This document shows, piece after piece, positions 37,651-51,282 of a stretch of DNA of 64,000 nucleotides. A program made the position numbers and the translations under genes. This DNA is from Tipula vernalis (taxonomy: Eukaryota > Arthropoda > Insecta > Diptera > Tipulidae). The notes under the pieces were generated by a model. The model worked only from the letters and a program-made list of their open reading frames with translations, ran no database searches and was not told the DNA's origin. The stretch is from the NCBI GenBank assembly GCA_958295665.1, contig OY282558.1:460014995-460078994 (forward strand). The letters run 5' to 3'. The first letter of the stretch is position 1. The number at the start of each line of letters is the position of its first letter.

Positions 37651-40600
37651 GCTGAGCTATAGTAAGGTGATTTTCTTCGAATCGAATTTTCTACGAAATG
37701 TATTTTACAGCAATTACAGGTCCCTTGACCTATCATTTGAGGTATCAAGAACCGCAATCGGAGCCCAATTGCAGATTTTGGATTTTTACAGCTCTGAATC
37801 GGCTGAGCTATAGTAAGGTGATTTTCTTCGAATCGAATTTTCTACGAAATGTATTTTAAAGTAATTACAGGTCCCTTGACCTATCATTTGAGGTATCAAG
37901 AACCGCAATCGGAGCCCAGTTGCAGATTTTGGATTTTTACAGCTCTGAATCGGCTGAGCTATAGTAAGGTGATTTTCTTCGAATCGAATTTTCTACGAAA
38001 TGTATTTTAAAGCAATTACAGGTCCCTTGACCTATCATTTGAGGTATCAAGAACCGCAATCGGAGCCCAATTGCAGATTTTGGATTTTTACAGCTCTGAA
38101 TCGGCTGAGCTATAGTAAGGTGATTTTCTTCGAATCGAATTTTCTACGAAATATATTTTAAAGCAATTACAGGTCCCTTGACCTATCATTTGAGGTATCA
38201 AGAACCGCAATCGGAGCCCAGTTGCAGATTTTGGATTTTTACAGCTCTGAATCGGCTGAGCTATAGTAAGGTGATTTTCTTCGAATCGAATTTTCTACGA
38301 AATGTATTTTAAAGCAATTACAGGTCCCTTGACCTATCATTTGAGGTATCAAGAACCGCAATCGGAGCCCAATTGCAGATTTTGGATTTTTACAGCTCTG
38401 AATCGGCTGAGCTATAGTAAGGTGATTTTCTTCGAATCGAATTTTCTACGAAATGTATTTTAAAGCAATTACAGGTCCCTTGACCTATCATTTGAGGTAT
38501 CAAGAACCGCAATCGGAGCCCAGTTGCAGATTTTGGATTTTTACAGCTCTGAATCGGCTGAGCTATAGTAAGGTGATTTTCTTCGAATCGAATTTTCTAC
38601 GAAATGTATGGTATAGCAATTACAGGTCCCTTGACCTATCATTTGAGGTATCAAGAACCGCAATCGGAGCCCAATTGCAGATTTTGGATTTTTACAGCTA
38701 TGAATCGGCTGAGCTATAGTAAGGTGATTTTCTTCGAATCGAATTTTCTACGAAATGTATTTTAAAGCAATTACAGGTCCCTTGACCTATCATTTGAGGT
38801 ATCAAGAACCGCAATCGGAGCCCAGTTGCAGATTTTGGATTTTTACAGCTCTGAATCGGCTGAGCTATAGTAAGGTGATTTTCTTCGAATCGAATTTTCT
38901 ACGAAATGTATTTAAAAGCAATTACAGGTCCCTTAACTTATCATTTGAGGTATCAAGAACCGCAATCGGAGCCCAATTGCAGATTTTGGATTTTTACAGC
39001 TCTGAATCGGCTGAGCTATAGTAAGGTGATTTTCTTCGAATCGAATTTTCTACGAAATGTATTTAAAAGCAATTACAGGTCCCTTGACCTATCATTTGAG
39101 GTATCAAGAACCGCAATCGGAGCCCAATTGCAGATTTTGGATTTTTACAGCTCTAAATCGGCTGAGCTATAGTAAGGTGATTTTCTTCGAATCGAATTTT
39201 CTACGAAATGTATTTTAAAGCAATTACAGGTCCCTTGACCTATCATTTGAGGTATCAAGAACCGCAATCGGAGCCCAGTTGCAGATTTTGGATTTTTACA
39301 GCTCTGAATCGGCTGAGCTATAGTAAGGTGATTTTCTTCGAATCGAATTTTCTACGAAATGTATTTAAAAGCAATTACAGGTCCCTTGACCTATCATTTG
39401 AGGTATCAAGAACCGCAATCGGAGCCCAATTGCAGATTTTGGATTTTTATAGCTCTGAATCGGCTGAGCTATAGTAAGGTGATTTTCTTCGAATCGAATT
39501 TTCTACGAAATGTATTTTAAAGCAATTACAGGTCCCTTGACCTATCATTTGAGGTATCAAGAACCGCAATCGGAGCCCAATTGCAGATTTTGGATTTTTA
39601 CAGCTCTGAATCGGCTGAGCTATAGTAAGGTGATTTTCTTCGAATAGAATTTTCTACGAAATGTATTTTAAAGCAATTACAGGTCCCTTGACCTATCATT
39701 TGAGGTATCAAGAACCGCAATCGGAGCCCAGTTGCAGATTTTGGATTTTTACAGCTCTGAATCGGCTGAGCTATAGTAAGGTGATTTTCTTCGAATCGAA
39801 TTTTCTACGAAATGTATTTTAAAGCAATTACAGGTCCCTTGACCTATCATTTGAGGTATCAAGAACCGCAATCGGAGCCCAGTTGCAGATTTTGGATTTT
39901 TACAGCTCTGAATCGGCTGAGCTATAGTAAGGTGATTTTCTTCGAATCGAATTTTCTACGAAATGTATTTTAAAGCAATTACAGGTCCCTTGACCTATCA
40001 TTTGAGGTATCAAGAACCGCAATCGGAGCCCAGTTGCAGATTTTGGATTTTTACAGCTCTGAATCGGCTGAGCTATAGTAAGGTGATTTTCTTCGAATCG
40101 AATTTTCTACGAAATGTATTTTAAAGCAATTACAGGTCCCTTGACCTATCATTTGAGGTATCAAGAACCGCAATCGGAGCCCAGTTGCAGATTTTGGATT
40201 TTTACAGCTCTGAATCGGCTGAGCTATAGTAAGGTGATTTTCTTCGAATCGAATTTTCTACGAAATGTATTTTAAAGCAATTACAGGTCCCTTGACCTAT
40301 CATTTGAGGTATCAAGAACCGCAATCGGAGCCCAGTTGCAGATTTTGGATTTTTACAGCTCTGAATCGGCTGAGCTATAGTAAGGTGATTTTCTTCGAAT
40401 CGAATTTTCTACGAAATGTATTTTAAAGCAATTACAGGTCCCTTGACCTATCATTTGAGGTATCAAGAACCGCAATCGGAGCCCAGTTGCAGATTTTGGA
40501 TTTTTACAGCTCTGAATCGGCTGAGCTATAGTAAGGTGATTTTCTTCGAATCGAATTTTCTACGAAATGTATTTTAAAGCAATTACAGGTCCCTTGACCT

Positions 40601-41917
40601 ATCATTTGAGGTATCAAGAACCGCAATCGGAGCCCAGTTGCAGATTTTGGATTTTTACAGCTCTGAATCGGCTGAGCTATAGTAAGGTGATTTTCTTCGA
40701 ATCGAATTTTCTACGAAATATATTTTAAAGCAATTACAGGTCCCTTGACCTATCATTTGAGGTATCAAGAACCGCAATCGGAGCCCAGTTGCAGATTTTG
40801 GATTTTTACAGCTCTGAATCGGCTGAGCTATAGTAAGGTGATTTTCTTCGAATCGAATTTTCTACGAAATGTATTTTAAAGCAATTACAGGTCCCTTGAC
40901 CTATCATTTGAGGTATCAAGAACCGCAATCGGAGCCCAATTGCAGATTTTGGATTTTTACAGCTCTGAATCGGCTGAGCTATAGTAAGGTGATTTTCTTC
41001 GAATCGAATTTTCTACGAAATGTATTTAAAAGCAATTACAGGTCCCTTAACTTATCATTTGAGGTATCAAGAACCGCAATCGGAGCCCAATTGCAGATTT
41101 TGGATTTTTACAGCTCTGAATCGGCTGAGCTATAGTAAGGTGATTTTCTTCGAATCGAATTTTCTACGAAATGTATTTAAAAGCAATTACAGGTCCCTTG
41201 ACCTATCATTTGAGGTATCAAGAACCGCAATCGGAGCCCAATTGCAGATTTTGGATTTTTACAGCTCTAAATCGGCTGAGCTATAGTAAGGTGATTTTCT
41301 TCGAATCGAATTTTCTACGAAATGTATTTTAAAGCAATTACAGGTCCCTTAACCTATCATTTGAGGTATCAAGAACCGCAATCGGAGCCCAATTGCAGAT
41401 TTTGGATTTTTACAGCTCTGAATCGGCTGAGCTATAGTAAGGTGATTTTCTTCGAATCGAATTTTCTACGAAATGTATTTAAAAGCAATTACAGGTCCCT
41501 TGACCTATCATTTGAGGTATCAAGAACCGCAATCGGAGCCCAATTGCAGATTTTGGATTTTTACAGCTCTGAATCGGCTGAGCTATAGTAAGGTGATTTT
41601 CTTCGAATCGAATTTTCTACGAAATGTATTTTAAAGCAATTACAGGTCCCTTGACCTATCATTTGAGGTATCAAGAACCGCAATCGGAGCCCAGTTGCAG
41701 ATTTTGGATTTTTACAGCTCTGAATCGGCTGAGCTATAGTAAGGTGATTTTCTTCGAATCGAATTTTCTACGAAATGTATTTTAAAGCAATTACAGGTCC
41801 CTTGACCTATCATTTGAGGTATCAAGAACCGCAATCGGAGCCCAGTTGCAGATTTTGGATTTTTACAGCTCTGAATCGGCTGAGCTATAGTAAGGTGATT
41901 TTCTTCGAATCGAATTT

Positions 41918-42372
41918 TCTACGAAATATATTTTAAAGCAATTACAGGTCCCTTGACCTATCATTTGAGGTATCAAGAACCGCAATCGGAGCCCAGTTGC
42001 AGATTTTGGATTTTTACAGCTCTGAATCGGCTGAGCGGTGATTTTCTTCGAATCGAATTTTCTACGAAATGTATTTAAAAGCAATTACAGGTCCCTTGAC
42101 CTATCATTTGAGGTATCAAGAACCGCAATCGGAGCCCAATTGCAGATTTTGGATTTTTACAGCTCTGAATCGGCTGAGCTATAGTAAGGTGATTTTCTTC
42201 GAATCGAATTTTCTACGAAATGTATTTAAAAGCAATTACAGGTCCCTTGACCTATCATTTGAGGTATCAAGAACCGCAATCGGAGCCCAATTGCAGATTT
42301 TGGATTTTTACAGCTCTAAATCGGCTGAGCTATAAGGAGTAAGGTGATTTTCTTCGAATCGAATTTTCTACG
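41918..42372. repeat. Monomers with an 8-bp deletion and a 4-bp insertion at the same motif
   Basis: At 42036/42037 the motif GCTGAGCTATAGTAAGGTG is shortened to GCTGAGCGGTG (loss of TATAGTAA). Two monomers on, near 42335, the same motif is lengthened to GAGCTATAAGGAGTAAGG (AGGA gained). These account exactly for the intervals of 747 and 457 bp in place of 755 and 453. Neither change recurs elsewhere in the window, so both look recent. Confidence 0.92.
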
Positions 42373-43582
42373 AAATGTATTTTAAAGCAATTACAGGTCC
42401 CTTAACTTATCATTTGAGGTATCAAGAACCGCAATCGGAGCCCAATTGCAGATTTTGGATTTTTACAGCTCTGAATCGGCTGAGCTATAGTAAGGTGATT
42501 TTCTTCGAATCGAATTTTCTACGAAATGTATTTTAAAGCAATTACAGGTCCCTTAACCTATCATTTGAGGTATCAAGAACCGCAATCGGAGCCCAATTGC
42601 AGATTTTGGATTTTTACAGCTCTGAATCGGCTGAGCTATAGTAAGGTGATTTTCTTCGAATCGAATTTTCTACGAAATGTATTTAAAAGCAATTACAGGT
42701 CCATTGACCTATCATTTGAGGTATCAAGAACAGCAATCGGAGCCCAATTGCAGATTTTGGATTTTTACAGCTCTGAATCGGCTGAGCTATAGTAAGGTGA
42801 TTTTCTTCGAATCGAATTTTCTACGAAATGTATTTAAAAGCAATTACAGGTCCCTTGACCTATCATTTGAGGTATCAAGAACAGCAATCGGAGCCCAATT
42901 GCAGATTTTGGATTTTTACAGCTCTGAATCGGCTGAGCTATAGTAAGGTGATTTTCTTCGAATCGAATTTTCTACGAAATGTATTTAAAAGCAATTACAG
43001 GTCCCTTAACTTATCATTTGAGGTATCAAGAACCGCAATCGGAGCCCAATTGCAGATTTTGGATTTTTACAGCTCTGAATCGGCTGAGCTATAGTAAGGT
43101 GATTTTCTTCGAATCGAATTTTCTACGAAATGTATTTAAAAGCAATTACAGGTCCCTTGACCTATCATTTGAGGTATCAAGAACCGCAATCGGAGCCCAA
43201 TTGCAGATTTTGGATTTTTACAGCTCTGAATCGGCTGAGCTATAGTAAGGTGATTTTCTTCGAATCGAATTTTCTACGAAATGTATTTAAAAGCAATTAC
43301 AGGTCCCTTGACCTATCATTTGAGGTATCAAGAACAGCAATCGGAGCCCAATTGCAGATTTTGGATTTTTACAGCTCTGAATCGGCTGAGCTATAGTAAG
43401 GTGATTTTCTTCGAATCGAATTTTCTACGAAATGTATTTAAAAGCAATTACAGGTCCCTTAACTTATCATTTGAGGTATCAAGAACCGCAATCGGAGCCC
43501 AATTGCAGATTTTGGATTTTTACAGCTCTGAATCGGCTGAGCTATAGTAAGGTGATTTTCTTCGAATCGAATTTTCTACGAA

Positions 43583-44790
43583 ATGTATTTTAAAGCAATT
43601 ACAGGTCCCTTAACCTATCATTTGAGGTATCAAGAACCGCAATCGGAGCCCAATTGCAGATTTTGGATTTTTACAGCTCTGAATCGGCTGAGCTATAGTA
43701 AGGTGATTTTCTTCGAATCGAATTTTCTACGAAATGTATTTAAAAGCAATTACAGGTCCATTGACCTATCATTTGAGGTATCAAGAACAGCAATCGGAGC
43801 CCAATTGCAGATTTTGGATTTTTACAGCTCTGAATCGGCTGAGCTATAGTAAGGTGATTTTCTTCGAATCGAATTTTCTACGAAATGTATTTAAAAGCAA
43901 TTACAGGTCCCTTGACCTATCATTTGAGGTATCAAGAACAGCAATCGGAGCCCAATTGCAGATTTTGGATTTTTACAGCTCTGAATCGGCTGAGCTATAG
44001 TAAGGTGATTTTCTTCGAATCGAATTTTCTACGAAATGTATTTAAAAGCAATTACAGGTCCCTTAACTTATCATTTGAGGTATCAAGAACCGCAATCGGA
44101 GCCCAATTGCAGATTTTGGATTTTTACAGCTCTGAATCGGCTGAGCTATAGTAAGGTGATTTTCTTCGAATCGAATTTTCTACGAAATGTATTTTAAAGC
44201 AATTACAAGTCCCTTAACCTATCATTTGAGGTATCAAGAACCGCAATCGGAGCCCAATTGCAGATTTTGGATTTTTACAGCTCTGAATCGGCTGAGCTAT
44301 AGTAAGGTGATTTTCTTCGAATCGAATTTTCTACGAAATGTATTTTAAAGCAATTACAGGTCCCTTGACCTATCATTTGAGGTATCAAGAACCGCAATCG
44401 GAGCCCAGTTGCAGATTTTGGGTTTTTACAGCTCTGAATCGGCTGAGCTATAGTAAGGTGATTTTCTTCGAATCGAATTTTCTACGAAATGTATTTAAAA
44501 GCAATTACAGGTCCCTTGACCTATCATTTGAGGTATCAAGAACCGCAATCGGAGCCCAATTGCAGATTTTGGATTTTTACAGCTCTGAATCGGCTGAGCT
44601 ATAGTAAGGTGATTTTCCTCGAATCAAATTTTCTACGAAATGTATTTTAAAGCAATTACAGGTCCCTTAACTTATCATTTGAGGTATCAAGAACCGCAAT
44701 CGGAGCCCAATTGCAGATTTTGGATTTTTACAGCTCTGAATCGGCTGAGCTATAGTAAGGTGATTTTCTTCGAATCGAATTTTCTACGAA
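43583..44790. repeat. 8-monomer HOR (1,208 bp), copy 1
   Basis: The monomer order by diagnostic changes is: TTAACC; GGTCCATTGACC with GAACAGC; GAACAGC; TTAACTT; ACAAGTCCCTTAACC; TTTGGGTTTTT; ordinary; TTAACTT. The same order occurs at 45697-46904. The last monomer here also has the private tail TTCCTCGAATCAAATTTTC. Confidence 0.9.
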
Positions 44791-44941
44791 ATGTATTTTA
44801 AAGCAATTACAGGTCCCTTAACCTATCATTTGAGGTATCAAGAACCGCAATCGGAGCCCAATTGCAGATTTTGGATTTTTACAGCTCTGAATCGGCTGAG
44901 CTATAGTAAGGTGATTTTCTTCGAATCGAATTTTCTACGAA

Positions 44942-46300
44942 ATGTATTTAAAAGCAATTACAGGTCCCTTAACCTATCATTTGAGGTATCAAGAACCGCA
45001 ATCGGAGCCCAAATGCAGATTTTGGATTTTTACAGCTCTGAATCGGCTGAGCTATAGTAAGGTGATTTTCTTCGAATCGAATTTTCTACGAAATGTATGG
45101 TAAAGCAATTACAGGCCCCTTAACCTATCATTTGAGGTATCAAGAACCGCAATCGGAGCCCAATTGCAGATTTTGGATTTTTACAGCTCTGAATCGGCTG
45201 AGCTATAGTAAGGTGATTTTCTTCGAATCGAATTTTCTACGAAATGTATTTAAAAGCAATTACAGGTCCCTTGACCTATCATTTGAGGTATCAAGAACCG
45301 CAATCGGAGCCCAATTGCAGATTTTGGATTTTTACAGCTCTGAATCGGCTGAGCTATAGTAAGGTGATTTTCTTCGAATCGAATTTTCTACGAAATGTAT
45401 TTAAAAGCAATTACAGGTCCCTTGACCTATCATTTGAGGTATCAAGAACAGCAATCGGAGCCCAATTGCAGATTTTGGATTTTTACAGCTCTGAATCGGC
45501 TGAGCTATAGTAAGGTGATTTTCTTCGAATCGAATTTTCTACGAAATGTATTTAAAAGCAATTACAGGTCCCTTAACTTATCATTTGAGGTATCAAGAAC
45601 CGCAATCGGAGCCCAATTGCAGATTTTGGATTTTTACAGCTCTGAATCGGCTGAGCTATAGTAAGGTGATTTTCTTCGAATCGAATTTTCTACGAAATGT
45701 ATTTTAAAGCAATTACAGGTCCCTTAATCTATCATTTGAGGTATCAAGAACCGCAATCGGAGCCCAATTGCAGATTTTGGATTTTTACAGCTCTGAATCG
45801 GCTGAGCTATAGTAAGGTGATTTTCTTCGAATCGAATTTTCTACGAAATGTATTTAAAAGCAATTACAGGTCCATTGACCTATCATTTGAGGTATCAAGA
45901 ACAGCAATCGGAGCCCAATTGCAGATTTTGGATTTTTACAGCTCTGAATCGGCTGAGCTATAGTAAGGTGATTTTCTTCGAATCGAATTTTCTACGAAAT
46001 GTATTTAAAAGCAATTACAGGTCCCTTGACCTATCATTTGAGGTATCAAGAACAGCAATCGGAGCCCAATTGCAGATTTTGGATTTTTACAGCTCTGAAT
46101 CGGCTGAGCTATAGTAAGGTGATTTTCTTCGAATCGAATTTTCTACGAAATGTATTTAAAAGCAATTACAGGTCCCTTAACTTATCATTTGAGGTATCAA
46201 GAACCGCAATCGGAGCCCAATTGCAGATTTTGGATTTTTACAGCTCTGAATCGGCTGAGCTATAGTAAGGTGATTTTCTTCGAATCGAATTTTCTACGAA
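44942..46300. repeat. Nine-monomer block copied to 59605-60963 (offset 14,663 bp)
   Basis: Rare markers match in order at one constant offset: CCCAAATGCAG (45011 and 59674), the head ATGGTAAAGC (45093 and 59756), GAACAGC, TTAACTT, GGTCCATTGACC (45872 and 60535) and TTAACTT. To the left and right of the block the two regions differ (44791 versus 59454; 46301 versus 60964). Confidence 0.88.
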
Positions 46301-46904
46301 ATGTATTTTAAAGCAATTACAAGTCCCTTAACCTATCATTTGAGGTATCAAGAACCGCAATCGGAGCCCAATTGCAGATTTTGGATTTTTACAGCTCTGA
46401 ATCGGCTGAGCTATAGTAAGGTGATTTTCTTCGAATCGAATTTTCTACGAAATGTATTTTAAAGCAATTACAGGTCCCTTGACCTATCATTTGAGGTATC
46501 AAGAACCGCAATCGGAGCCCAGTTGCAGATTTTGGGTTTTTACAGCTCTGAATCGGCTGAGCTATAGTAAGGTGATTTTCTTCGAATCGAATTTTCTACG
46601 AAATGTATTTAAAAGCAATTACAGGTCCCTTGACCTATCATTTGAGGTATCAAGAACCGCAATCGGAGCCCAATTGCAGATTTTGGATTTTTACAGCTCT
46701 GAATCGGCTGAGCTATAGTAAGGTGATTTTCTTCGAATCGAATTTTCTACGAAATGTATTTTAAAGCAATTACAGGTCCCTTAACTTATCATTTGAGGTA
46801 TCAAGAACCGCAATCGGAGCCCAATTGCAGATTTTGGATTTTTACAGCTCTGAATCGGCTGAGCTATAGTAAGGTGATTTTCTTCGAATCGAATTTTCTA
46901 CGAA
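45697..46904. repeat. 8-monomer HOR (1,208 bp), copy 2
   Basis: This copy has the same marker order as the one at 43583, offset by 2,114 bp (14 x 151). The first monomer has a private C-to-T change (TTAATCTATC). It is followed directly by a third copy. Confidence 0.9.
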
Positions 46905-47961
46905 ATGTATTTTAAAGCAATTACAGGTCCCTTAACCTATCATTTGAGGTATCAAGAACCGCAATCGGAGCCCAATTGCAGATTTTGGATTTTTACAGCT
47001 CTGAATCGGCTGAGCTATAGTAAGGTGATTTTCTTCGAATCGAATTTTCTACGAAATGTATTTAAAAGCAATTACAGGTCCATTGACCTATCATTTGAGG
47101 TATCAAGAACAGCAATCGGAGCCCAATTGCAGATTTTGGATTTTTACAGCTCTGAATCGGCTGAGCTATAGTAAGGTGATTTTCTTCGAATCGAATTTTC
47201 TACGAAATGTATTTAAAAGCAATTACAGGTCCCTTGACCTATCATTTGAGGTATCAAGAACAGCAATCGGAGCCCAATTGCAGATTTTGGATTTTTACAG
47301 CTCTGAATCGGCTGAGCTATAGTAAGGTGATTTTCTTCGAATCGAATTTTCTACGAAATGTATTTAAAAGCAATTACAGGTCCCTTAACTTATCATTTGA
47401 GGTATCAAGAACCGCAATCGGAGCCCAATTGCAGATTTTGGATTTTTACAGCTCTGAATCGGCTGAGCTATAGTAAGGTGATTTTCTTCGAATCGAATTT
47501 TCTACGAAATGTATTTTAAAGCAATTACAAGTCCCTTAACCTATCATTTGAGGTATCAAGAACCGCAATCGGAGCCCAATTGCAGATTTTGGATTTTTAC
47601 AGCTCTGAATCGGCTGAGCTATAGTAAGGTGATTTTCTTCGAATCGAATTTTCTACGAAATGTATTTTAAAGCAATTACAGGTCCCTTGACCTATCATTT
47701 GAGGTATCAAGAACCGCAATCGGAGCCCAGTTGCAGATTTTGGGTTTTTACAGCTCTGAATCGGCTGAGCTATAGTAAGGTGATTTTCTTCGAATCGAAT
47801 TTTCTACGAAATGTATTTAAAAGCAATTACAGGTCCCTTGACCTATCATTTGAGGTATCAAGAACCGCAATCGGAGCCCAATTGCAGATTTTGGATTTTT
47901 ACAGCTCTGAATCGGCTGAGCTATAGTAAGGTGATTTTCTTCGAATCAAATTTTCTACGAA
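46905..47961. repeat. 8-monomer HOR, partial copy 3 (seven monomers)
   Basis: Markers match copy 2 at an exact offset of 1,208 bp: GGTCCATTGACC at 47080, ACAAGTCC near 47526 and TTTGGGTTTTT near 47740. The eighth monomer (TTAACTT) is replaced by an ordinary one beginning at 47962, preceded by TTCGAATCAAATTTTC, so the unit is truncated by recombination. Confidence 0.88.
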
Positions 47962-48263
47962 ATGTATTTAAAAGCAATTACAGGTCCCTTGACCTATCAT
48001 TTGAGGTATCAAGAACCGCAATCGGAGCCCAGTTGCAGATTTTGGATTTTTACAGCTCTGAATCGGCTGAGCTATAGTAAGGTGATTTTCTTCGAATCGA
48101 ATTTTCTACGAAATGTATTTAAAAGCAATTACAGGTCCCTTGACCTATCATTTGAGGTATCAAGAACCGCAATCGGAGCCCAATTGCAGATTTTGGATTT
48201 TTACAGCTCTGAATCGGCTGAGCTATAGTAAGGTGATTTTCTTCGAATCGAATTTTCTACGAA

Positions 48264-49772
48264 ATGTATTTTAAAGCAATTACAGGTCCCTTGACCTATC
48301 ATTTGAGGTATCAAGAACCGCAATCGGAGCCCAGTTGCAGATTTTGGGTTTTTACAGCTCTGAATCGGCTGAGCTATAGTAAGGTGATTTTCTTCGAATC
48401 GAATTTTCTACGAAATGTATTTAAAAGCAATTACAGGTCCCTTGACCTATCATTTGAGGTATCAAGAACCGCAATCGGAGCCCAATTGCAGATTTTGGAT
48501 TTTTACAGCTCTGAATCGGCTGAGCTATAGTAAGGTGATTTTCTTCGAATCAAATTTTCTACGAAATGTATTTAAAAGCAATTACAGGTCCCTTGACCTA
48601 TCATTTGAGGTATCAAGAACCGCAATCGGAGCCCAGTTGCAGATTTTGGATTTTTACAGCTCTGAATCGGCTGAGCTATAGTAAGGTGATTTTCTTCGAA
48701 TCGAATTTTCTACGAAATATATTTTAAAGCAATTACAGGTCCCTTGACCTATCATTTGAGGTATCAAGAACCGCAATCGGAGCCCAGTTGCAGATTTTGG
48801 ATTTTTACAGCTCTGAATCGGCTGAGCTATAGTAAGGTGATTTTCTTCGAATCGAATTTTCTACGAAATGTATTTTAAAGCCATTACAGGTCCCTTAACC
48901 TATCATTTGAGGTATAAGAACCGCAATCGGAGCCCAGTTGCAGATTTTGGATTTTTACAGCTCTGAATCGGCTGAGCTATAGTAAGGTGATTTTCTTCGA
49001 ATCGAATTTTCTACGAAATGTATTTAAAAGCAATTACAGGTCCCTTGACCTATCATTTGAGGTATCAAGAACCGCAATCGGAGCCCAGTTGCAGATTTTG
49101 GATTTTTACAGCTCTGAATCGGCTGAGCTATAGTAAGGTGATTTTCTTCGAATCGAATTTTCTACGAAATGTATTTAAAAGCAATTACAGGTCCCTTGAC
49201 CTATCATTTGAGGTATCAAGAACCGCAATCGGAGCCCAGTTGCAGATTTTGGATTTTTACAGCTCTGAATCGGCTGAGCTATAGTAAGGTGATTTTCTTC
49301 GAATCGAATTTTCTACGAAATGTATTTTAAAGCAATTACAGGTCCCTTGACCTATCATTTGAGGTATCAAGAACCGCAATCGGAGCCCAGTTGCAGATTT
49401 TGGATTTTTACAGCTCTGAATCGGCTGAGCTATAGTAAGGTGATTTTCTTCGAATCGAATTTTCTACGAAATGTATTTTAAAGCAATTACAGGTCCCTTA
49501 ACCTATCATTTGAGGTATCAAGAACCGCAATCGGAGCCCAGTTGCAGATATTGGATTTTTACAGCTCTGAATCGGCTGAGCTATAGTAAGGTGATTTTCT
49601 TCGAATCGAATTTTCTACGAAATGTATTTAAAAGCAATTACAGGTCCCTTGACCTATCATTTGAGGTATCAAGAACCGCAATCGGAGCCCAATTGCAGAT
49701 TTTGGATTTTTACAGCTCTGAATCGGCTGAGCTATAGTAAGGTGATTTTCTTCGAATCGAATTTTCTACGAA
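48264..49772. repeat. Ten-monomer block copied to 60964-62472 (offset 12,700 bp)
   Basis: Shared markers in order are TTTGGGTTTTT, TTCGAATCAAATTTTC (48551 and 61251), the one-base deletion GAGGTATAAGAACC (48911 and 61611) and GCAGATATTGG. Since copying, single differences have appeared, for example ATATATTTTAAAG at 48717 against ATGTATTTTAAAG at 61417, and GCCATTAC at 48868 against GCAATTAC. The block abuts the 14,663-offset block in the 59.6-62.5 kb region, which is thus a mosaic of two sources. Confidence 0.88.
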
Positions 49773-51282
49773 ATGTATTTTAAAGCAATTACAGGTCCCT
49801 TGACCTATCATTTGAGGTATCAAGAACCGCAATCGGAGCCCAGTTGCAGATTTTGGATTTTTACAGCTCTGAATCGGCTGAGCTATAGTAAGGTGATTTT
49901 CTTCGAATCGAATTTTCTACGAAATGTATTTTAAAGCAATTACAGGTCCCTTGACCTATCATTTGAGGTATCAAGAACCGCAATCGGAGCCCAGTTGCAG
50001 ATTTTGGATTTTTACAGCTCTGAATCGGCTGAGCTATAGTAAGGTGATTTTCTTCGAATCGAATTTTCTACGAAATGTATTTTAAAGCAATTACAGGTCC
50101 CTTGACCTATCATTTGAGGTATCAAGAACCGCAATCGGAGCCCAGTTGCAGATTTTGGATTTTTACAGCTCTGAATCGGCTGAGCTATAGTAAGGTGATT
50201 TTCTTCGAATCGAATTTTCTACGAAATGTATTTAAAAGCAATTACAGGTCCCTTGACCTATCATTTGAGGTATCAAGAACCGCAATCGGAGCCCAATTGC
50301 AGATTTTGGATTTTTACAGCTCTGAATCGGCTGAGCTATAGTAAGGTGATTTTCTTCGAATCGAATTTTCTACGAAATGTATTTAAAAGCAATTACAGGT
50401 CCCTTGACCTATCATTTGAGGTATCAAGAACCGCAATCGGAGCCCAATTGCAGATTTTGGATTTTTACAGCTCTGAATCGGCTGAGCTATAGTAAGGTGA
50501 TTTTCTTCGAATCGAATTTTCTACGAAATGTATTTTAAAGCAATTACAGGTCCCTTGACCTATCATTTGAGGTATCAAGAACCGCAATCGGAGCCCAGTT
50601 GCAGATTTTGGATTTTTACAGCTCTGAATCGGCTGAGCTATAGTAAGGTGATTTTCTTCGAATCGAATTTTCTACGAAATGTATTTAAAAGCAATTACAG
50701 GTCCCTTGACCTATCATTTGAGGTATCAAGAACCGCAATCGGAGCCCAGTTGCAGATTTTGGATTTTTACAGCTCTGAATCGGCTGAGCTATAGTAAGGT
50801 GATTTTCTTCGAATCGAATTTTCTACGAAATATATTTTAAAGCAATTACAGGTCCCTTGACCTATCATTTGAGGTATCAAGAACCGCAATCGGAGCCCAG
50901 TTGCAGATTTTGGATTTTTACAGCTCTGAATCGGCTGAGCTATAGTAAGGTGATTTTCTTCGAATCGAATTTTCTACGAAATGTATTTTAAAGCAATTAC
51001 AGGTCCCTTGACCTATCATTTGAGGTATCAAGAACCGCAATCGGAGCCCAGTTGCAGATTTTGGATTTTTACAGCTCTGAATCGGCTGAGCTATAGTAAG
51101 GTGATTTTCTTCGAATCGAATTTTCTACGAAATGTATTTAAAAGCAATTACAGGTCCCTTAACTTATCATTTGAGGTATCAAGAACCGCAATCGGAGCCC
51201 AATTGCAGATTTTGGATTTTTACAGCTCTGAATCGGCTGAGCTATAGTAAGGTGATTTTCTTCGAATCGAATTTTCTACGAA

